Below the pieces are notes generated by a model. It saw only the letters and a list, made by a program, of their open reading frames with translations. It searched no databases and was not told the DNA's origin. From positions 1 through 11,267 of the forward strand of contig DATLVC010000322.1 of the NCBI GenBank assembly GCA_035577685.1: a stretch of 11,267 nucleotides of DNA. The letters run 5' to 3'. Shown piece after piece: positions 6,062 to 11,267 of this stretch. Source of the stretch: CAIYRG01 sp035577685 (GTDB taxonomy: Bacteria; Pseudomonadota; Alphaproteobacteria; Micropepsales; Micropepsaceae). The position numbers and the translations under genes are program-made. Each line of letters begins with the position of its first letter. Within the stretch, counting starts at the first letter, position 1.

Positions 6062-8047
6062 TTGTTTGATGGCGCGCCCTCGACTTTGATGGAGGTTCCG
6101 CACCGGTCGTCGCGGAGGCGGATTCTTGTCTTCAGCTGCGCGTTCATACTCGCTTGCGCGGCGAGCCTTACTTATGTGTACACACGGCCGGCGGAATACC
6201 GCGCCGTTGCTCGCCTCGAGATCAAGCCCGCGGGCGTGGTCGCCGAAGCCACCGACGATACCAAATCGCCGGGTTTGCAGAGCGACCCCAAATCGTTTCT
6301 GACCGAGGTGCAGGTCCTGACCAGCCGTCCCTTGCTGGAAGAGGTGGTCAAGCGTCTGGGCCGGGAAGGCAAACTTCCAAAGCTCGGGCAGGACCCGGTC
6401 GATGCCGTGCAGCGCATGCTCCGCCCGGAACCGGTGGAAGGCACGCAGGTGGTGCAACTCTTCGCCGAAGGCACGCAGCAGGCGCTCGTTTCCGACCTTG
6501 TAAACGGAGTTGCCGCGGTTTACCGCGAACGTGTCTCCGATTCCTTCAAGGAGCGCACGGCGAGCACCTCGGCCGATGTCGGCGATGAAGCCCAGAACCT
6601 TCACAAGCAGGTCGAGGAAAAGCAACGCGCACTGGATGTGTTTCGCGAGCGCTACGACATCGTTTCCTTGAACCGCAATGAGAACGACGTTCTGGCGAAG
6701 ATCGAGGGCCTGAACCGCACCTATTCGGAGGCCAACGAGCAAGTCGCCAAGACGGAAGGTCGCCTGCAGGCGCTGAAGCAATCGGCGGCCGAGGGAAAGA
6801 ACGTTGTCCGCGCCAAGGACGATCCGACGCTCGCCGATATCGAACAGCGCATTTCGGCTCTTCGCGAGCAGCGGCGGGAACTAGAGCGCCGGTTCACCCC
6901 GGCCTATCTCGCGCTCGATACCGATGCGACCTCCATGCTGTCGCGCATCGCCGATCTCGAACAGCAATTGAAGGATCGGCGCGCGGCCAGTCAGCAGGGG
7001 GCTTTGGTCGAAGCGCAGGATGAATTGTCGACCGCGCAGGCGACGGTAGCTCGCTTGCGCAAGGACATCGACGAGAACCAGAAAGGTGCACGGGAGTTCG
7101 CCGCGCGCCTTGCGCAATTCAAGGTAATGCAGGACGACCTCGATCATCTCCAGGGCATGGAGCGGGCGGTGCTCGACCGCTCCACTAAGCTGCAATCGAG
7201 CGTTCGCGAGCGGGCGCCGCGCGTGGAACTCCTGGAAGCGGCGGCGCCGAGTCTGGCTCCTTGGCGCCCCGATTATTCGCGCGATGCGGTGATCAGCGTG
7301 GCGGGGTCACTTGTCTTTGGACTGCTCGCGACTCTGCTTGGCGAATTCCTGCACGGGCCTGCCCCGGCCCGTTCGATGCTCGTGCATCATTCCCTGGCGC
7401 TGCCGTCGATGGAGCGTTATGCGGCGCCGGCATTACGGACGATCAACACGCCTTCGCCCGCCCAACTGGCGCCGCCCGAGCCGCCGCCACGCGAACTCGA
7501 GCACACCGAGCTTGCCGCGCTGATCGGGGCTGCTTCGGAGGATTTGCGGCTCGCCGCGGTCGCGCTTCTGATGGGATTAAGCCCGGAGGAAATCGTCGCG
7601 CTGCGCTGGGATGAAGTTGATCTTGCGGTCGGGGCGATCGACATCGGAGGCGCCTTCGCCCGGACGATTCCCTTGCAGGAACCGCTCACAACGCTGCTTG
7701 AGCAATGCCGTCGCGGCGCTGCCGGATCGGCACCCGTTCTGCACAATGATCGGGGCGATCCCTTGAGGGTCGATGACCTCAATCGGCTCGTGCTCTATGG
7801 CGCCTATGATGCGGGCCTCGATCGCCCGTCGGAGGTTACCGCGGGCGCGCTCCGCCACGCCTATCTTGCGTTTCTGTTGCGCCAGGGCATCCGCGCCTCG
7901 GATATCGCCCGAATCGCCGGTCACGTACCGGAAGCCGAATTGACGGCCCATATGCAGCAGACATCGGCCCGGCCGCGGCTCCCTTTGGAGCAGATCGACC
8001 CCGTCCACCCGGTTTTGCGAAAGCTCGCGGACGGCCTCAACGGCTGA
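6062..8047 (+). CDS. Wzz/GumC-type polysaccharide co-polymerase fused to a degenerate tyrosine-recombinase domain
   Basis: The product is 661 residues from the TTG at 6062 (652 from the ATG at 6089). Residues 21-40 form a first membrane helix after a basic SSRRR stretch. A Wzz-like periplasmic segment follows (PAEYRAVARLEIKP, then LTEVQVLTSRPLLEEVVKRLG). Long coiled coils run over about 175-245 and 255-385. A proline-containing segment (APSLAPWRPDYSRDA) leads into a second helix at 409-430. This is the plan of chain-length regulators and co-polymerases for exported polysaccharides. Such proteins often continue in the cytoplasm as a BY-kinase, but no Walker motif is present. Instead, after a Pro-rich linker (431-478), residues 479-635 align with a tyrosine-recombinase catalytic domain: LLMGLSPEEIVALRWDEVDL, RTIPL, ALRHAYLAFLL and IARIAGH. 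Arg I (now Ser507), the HxxR His (Gly595) and the nucleophilic Tyr (His630) are lost. No polysaccharide genes are adjacent. Confidence 0.8.
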   Translation: MFDGAPSTLMEVPHRSSRRRILVFSCAFILACAASLTYVYTRPAEYRAVARLEIKPAGVVAEATDDTKSPGLQSDPKSFLTEVQVLTSRPLLEEVVKRLGREGKLPKLGQDPVDAVQRMLRPEPVEGTQVVQLFAEGTQQALVSDLVNGVAAVYRERVSDSFKERTASTSADVGDEAQNLHKQVEEKQRALDVFRERYDIVSLNRNENDVLAKIEGLNRTYSEANEQVAKTEGRLQALKQSAAEGKNVVRAKDDPTLADIEQRISALREQRRELERRFTPAYLALDTDATSMLSRIADLEQQLKDRRAASQQGALVEAQDELSTAQATVARLRKDIDENQKGAREFAARLAQFKVMQDDLDHLQGMERAVLDRSTKLQSSVRERAPRVELLEAAAPSLAPWRPDYSRDAVISVAGSLVFGLLATLLGEFLHGPAPARSMLVHHSLALPSMERYAAPALRTINTPSPAQLAPPEPPPRELEHTELAALIGAASEDLRLAAVALLMGLSPEEIVALRWDEVDLAVGAIDIGGAFARTIPLQEPLTTLLEQCRRGAAGSAPVLHNDRGDPLRVDDLNRLVLYGAYDAGLDRPSEVTAGALRHAYLAFLLRQGIRASDIARIAGHVPEAELTAHMQQTSARPRLPLEQIDPVHPVLRKLADGLNG

Positions 8048-8049
8048 TG

Positions 8050-8685
8050 CTACGCGTCGGGCTGTTTGCTCGGATGGGCGTCGGCGAAAGGCTTCAGCGC
8101 GTTGCAGTTCTCCACCACCGCGCGGATTTCCGGATAGGGCGACATATCGGTTTTGAACCGCACCGCCGAAAACACGTGCGACACCAGATTGGCATCGGCA
8201 ATGGTGGGGCCAGCGCCATAGCAGAAACCCTGCCGGTTCTTGTCGGTGCGCAGCATGGTCTCGATGGCGTCGAATCCCGCCTTGTTCCAGATTTGAATCC
8301 AGGCGGCGACGCCTTCGGCATCCTGTTTGTAGGTGTCGCGGATGAAATTGCGGATGCGCAAATTGTTCACCGGATGCATGTCCGACCCGACGATGGCGGC
8401 CAACGCCCGGACATGGCAACGGGCGATTGGATCCTTGGGCAGCAAGGGCGGGGTGGGATAGACCTCTTCGAGATATTCGATGATGGCGGAAGATTGGTAG
8501 AGCCGGACCCCGTCCACTTCGAGGGTCGGCAGCCCCCGCATTCGGTTGATTTCAGTGTAGGCGGGGGTCAGATGCTCCTCCTTGTTCAGCCGGATCGGGA
8601 TGTATTCATAGGCAAGTCCCTTGAGATTGAGCACAATTCGGGTGCGATAGGACGTGCTGCTGGCGTGGAAATTATAGAGCTTCAT
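8050..8685 (-). CDS. maiA: Maleylacetoacetate isomerase (zeta-class glutathione S-transferase)
   Basis: The product is 211 residues from the ATG at 8685, the usual length. The enzyme isomerises maleylacetoacetate to fumarylacetoacetate with glutathione as cofactor, in cytoplasmic tyrosine/phenylalanine breakdown. The N-terminal thioredoxin fold carries ASSTSYRTRIVLNLKG, the bacterial SSxSYR version of the zeta-class active site with Ser9, Ser10 and Arg14. Next come the cis-proline Pro53 and glutathione-contacting Gln64-Ser65-Ser66. The helical domain has DMHPVNNLRIRNF and a C-terminal SPYPEIR...AHPSKQPDA, both strongly typical of this family. The frame stays open to an upstream ATG at 8763. 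I chose 8685 because MKLYNF is the usual N-terminus and TTAGG sits six bases before it; 8688 is equally possible. No other homogentisate-pathway gene is nearby. It ends two bases from the convergent fusion gene. Confidence 0.88.
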   Translation of the reverse strand: MKLYNFHASSTSYRTRIVLNLKGLAYEYIPIRLNKEEHLTPAYTEINRMRGLPTLEVDGVRLYQSSAIIEYLEEVYPTPPLLPKDPIARCHVRALAAIVGSDMHPVNNLRIRNFIRDTYKQDAEGVAAWIQIWNKAGFDAIETMLRTDKNRQGFCYGAGPTIADANLVSHVFSAVRFKTDMSPYPEIRAVVENCNALKPFADAHPSKQPDA

Positions 8686-8771
8686 CATGAGCCTAACCCC
8701 GAGTTTCCCGGTCTTTTTGCGCCGATTGCCGGTCTGATCAAAGCTTAAATGAATAGTAACCAAAGCTGCAC

Positions 8772-8788
8772 TTGCAAATCAGTCGCAT
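8772..8788. promoter_or_regulatory. Fur-like box upstream of the imelysin gene
   Basis: TTGCAAATCAGTCGCAT is an imperfect palindrome centred on 8780: TGCAAAT against AGTCGCA pairs at 5 of 7 positions. It resembles the TTGCGAATCATTCGCAA-type Fur operators I recall from proteobacteria. It lies 40 bases before the imelysin start, and an AT-rich CATATAG immediately follows. Imelysin-like genes are commonly iron-regulated. The binding protein is inferred. Confidence 0.4.
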
Positions 8789-8827
8789 ATAGGGTTCCAT
8801 GCAGCCGTCAAGCACGGAAAATCCATC

Positions 8828-10099
<1,272 letters not shown>

Positions 10100-10106
10100 T
10101 AGCTTG

Positions 10107-11267
10107 ATGGATGACGATCGCCCGGCGATCACGCGCCGCGCCCTGGTCGTGGGCGGAAGTGCTCTAACTGCGGCAATGCTCGCCGGCTGCGGGCCGCGTT
10201 CGACTGAATCCTCAGCGTCGTCTTTGTCTGCCGGCCGGTTGCGCGAAATGCGGATCGGCGGAACACCCTTCGAACTGACCGCCGGGGAACAATCTCTGAC
10301 CCTTGGTGCCGATATGGGACCGACGCCGGCGTGGCTCTATAGCGATGCGCCGTTCCCGGTGTACCGGCTGCGGCTGGGCGAGAGCGTGAATGCGCGATTG
10401 ACCAATCGCTTGAGGGAACACACCTCCATTCATTGGCACGGTGTGCGCGGGCCGAACGCGATGGACGGTGTCCCCTATGTGACTCAGATGCCAGTTCAGC
10501 CGGACGAGCGCTTTACCTACCGGATTACCCCACCAGACCCCGGTACCTATTTCTTCCATCCCCATTGCAACACGGCCGAGCAGTTGGGGCGCGGGCTTGC
10601 TGGCGTTTTGATCGTGGAGGACGACCTCCAGTTCGACGACGATGTTGTCTGTGTCCTGAAGGATTGGCGCGTTGGAAAGGATGGGAAGTTTCTTCCCTTC
10701 ATCACGCCCGAGGGCGCGAGCCGCGGCGGTACCTTCGGCACGCTGCGGACGGTGAATGGCTTGTCCACGCCGGATATCGCCGTTCCGGCGGGCGCCAATA
10801 TCCGTCTGCGTATTCTCAATCTGGATTCCACGCGCGTGAGCGATATCGGCGTCCAGGGCGCGGAAGGGTCGTTGATTGCGGTTGACGGCAACGCGTTGGC
10901 CCCTTTTGCCTTGGAGACCTGGCGATTGGGTCCGGCGATGCGCATGGATGTCTCGCTGCGAACGCCAGCGGCCGGCGGCAAAATCAGCCTGATCGATTAT
11001 TTTGCTGCCGAACCCGTCACGCTGGCGACGCTGGTGGCGCAGGGCGCAGGAGGCAGCGACAAGCCGATGCCGGCTTTAGCTTTGGCCAAGTTCCCCGAAC
11101 CCGATCTTGCCAAAGCCGAAGCACACGAATTGAAGCTGTCGGCCTCAGCCGCGCCCAGCGATTACGCCGGTCTTGCGCCCATTCAGCTGCCGGACGGACG
11201 GCGAATCGATCTTCTCGATTCGCTCTGCTCCACCGCGCGAACGCTTTGGGCGATCGATGGAAAGCCC
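10107..11267 (+). CDS. Tat-exported multicopper oxidase (N-terminal part, 3' truncated by window)
   Basis: The frame is open from the ATG at 10107 to the window end, with 387 residues visible. The leader is twin-arginine type (Arg10-Arg11 in ITRRALVVGG) and ends in LAGC at Cys28, a possible lipobox, so the protein may be an exported, lipid-anchored oxidase. The first cupredoxin domain has both N-terminal trinuclear copper motifs: HWHG (His109, His111) in TSIHWHGVRGPNAMDGVP, and HPH (His151, His153) in TYFFHPHCNTAEQLGRGLAG. The second domain follows (VNGLSTPDIAVPAGANIRLRILN). The C-terminal type 1 copper motifs lie beyond the window. The family couples oxidation of Cu(I), Fe(II) or phenols to reduction of oxygen to water. 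Its place seven bases behind an imelysin gene makes a ferroxidase role attractive, but cuprous oxidase or laccase activity is equally open. No clear Shine-Dalgarno sequence precedes the ATG, so translation may be coupled. Confidence 0.9.
   Translation, partial: MDDDRPAITRRALVVGGSALTAAMLAGCGPRSTESSASSLSAGRLREMRIGGTPFELTAGEQSLTLGADMGPTPAWLYSDAPFPVYRLRLGESVNARLTNRLREHTSIHWHGVRGPNAMDGVPYVTQMPVQPDERFTYRITPPDPGTYFFHPHCNTAEQLGRGLAGVLIVEDDLQFDDDVVCVLKDWRVGKDGKFLPFITPEGASRGGTFGTLRTVNGLSTPDIAVPAGANIRLRILNLDSTRVSDIGVQGAEGSLIAVDGNALAPFALETWRLGPAMRMDVSLRTPAAGGKISLIDYFAAEPVTLATLVAQGAGGSDKPMPALALAKFPEPDLAKAEAHELKLSASAAPSDYAGLAPIQLPDGRRIDLLDSLCSTARTLWAIDGKP

Noticed and set aside
6023..6781. Open frame of 252 codons on the minus strand opposite the start of the co-polymerase gene
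   Set aside because: It is a shadow of the coiled-coil coding sequence; its Leu-rich look comes from reading Glu/Lys-rich codons backwards.
7571..7960. Reading the recombinase-like segment as an integrase gene of a mobile element
   Set aside because: It is in one frame with the co-polymerase, lacks the catalytic Tyr and Arg I, has no core-binding domain, and no attachment repeats, tRNA or phage genes are near.
7577..8419. Open frame of 280 codons on the minus strand over the end of the fusion gene and part of the isomerase gene
   Set aside because: It overlaps two well-supported genes in the wrong frame and shows no family similarity.
8686..8763. Upstream extension of the isomerase gene to the ATG at 8763
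   Set aside because: The extra 26 residues are not part of the family N-terminus and the longer start has no visible ribosome site.

Overview
The window is GC-rich, densely packed bacterial chromosome, most likely from an alphaproteobacterium. The protein families, the CATCDG-type TrxB divergent from an Lrp/AsnC gene, and the Irr- and Fur-like operator candidates all fit that group. I see no tRNA, rRNA, CRISPR array, transposase or phage gene, and no gene-free stretch over 300 bases.

Layout. (1) Bases 1-1073 hold the C-terminal half of an EF-G-like translational GTPase, cut by the window edge. (2) Bases 1164-4245 hold four plus-strand genes in a row: a Dps ferroxidase/DNA-protection protein, a DUF1326 protein, a DUF2182 membrane protein and an MsrP (YedY-like) methionine sulfoxide reductase. 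A perfect 17-bp palindrome of the Fur superfamily (Irr/PerR) type lies just before dps. (3) trxB (minus strand) converges on msrP and diverges from an Lrp/AsnC regulator. The gap between trxB and lrp holds a terminator-shaped hairpin and a mutually exclusive alternative hairpin. (4) Bases 6062-8047 encode a 661-residue protein with an unusual architecture. It begins as a Wzz/GumC-type polysaccharide co-polymerase (membrane segment, coiled coil, membrane segment). It ends in a degenerate tyrosine-recombinase catalytic domain, where related proteins carry a BY-kinase. (5) A maleylacetoacetate isomerase-type GST (minus strand) converges on it, only 2 bases away. (6) Bases 8828-11267 hold an imelysin-family periplasmic protein behind a Fur-like box, followed after 7 bases by a Tat-exported multicopper oxidase that runs off the window.

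Common thread. Most genes deal with metals and redox damage. Dps stores iron and detoxifies peroxide. MsrP repairs oxidised periplasmic methionines and TrxB supplies cytoplasmic thiol reducing power. Imelysin plus multicopper oxidase looks like an iron (or copper) capture and oxidation pair. DUF1326 and DUF2182 are Cys- and Met-rich proteins of unknown function, placed between dps and msrP. The two items most worth follow-up are the co-polymerase/pseudo-recombinase fusion and the dps-DUF1326-DUF2182-msrP cluster.
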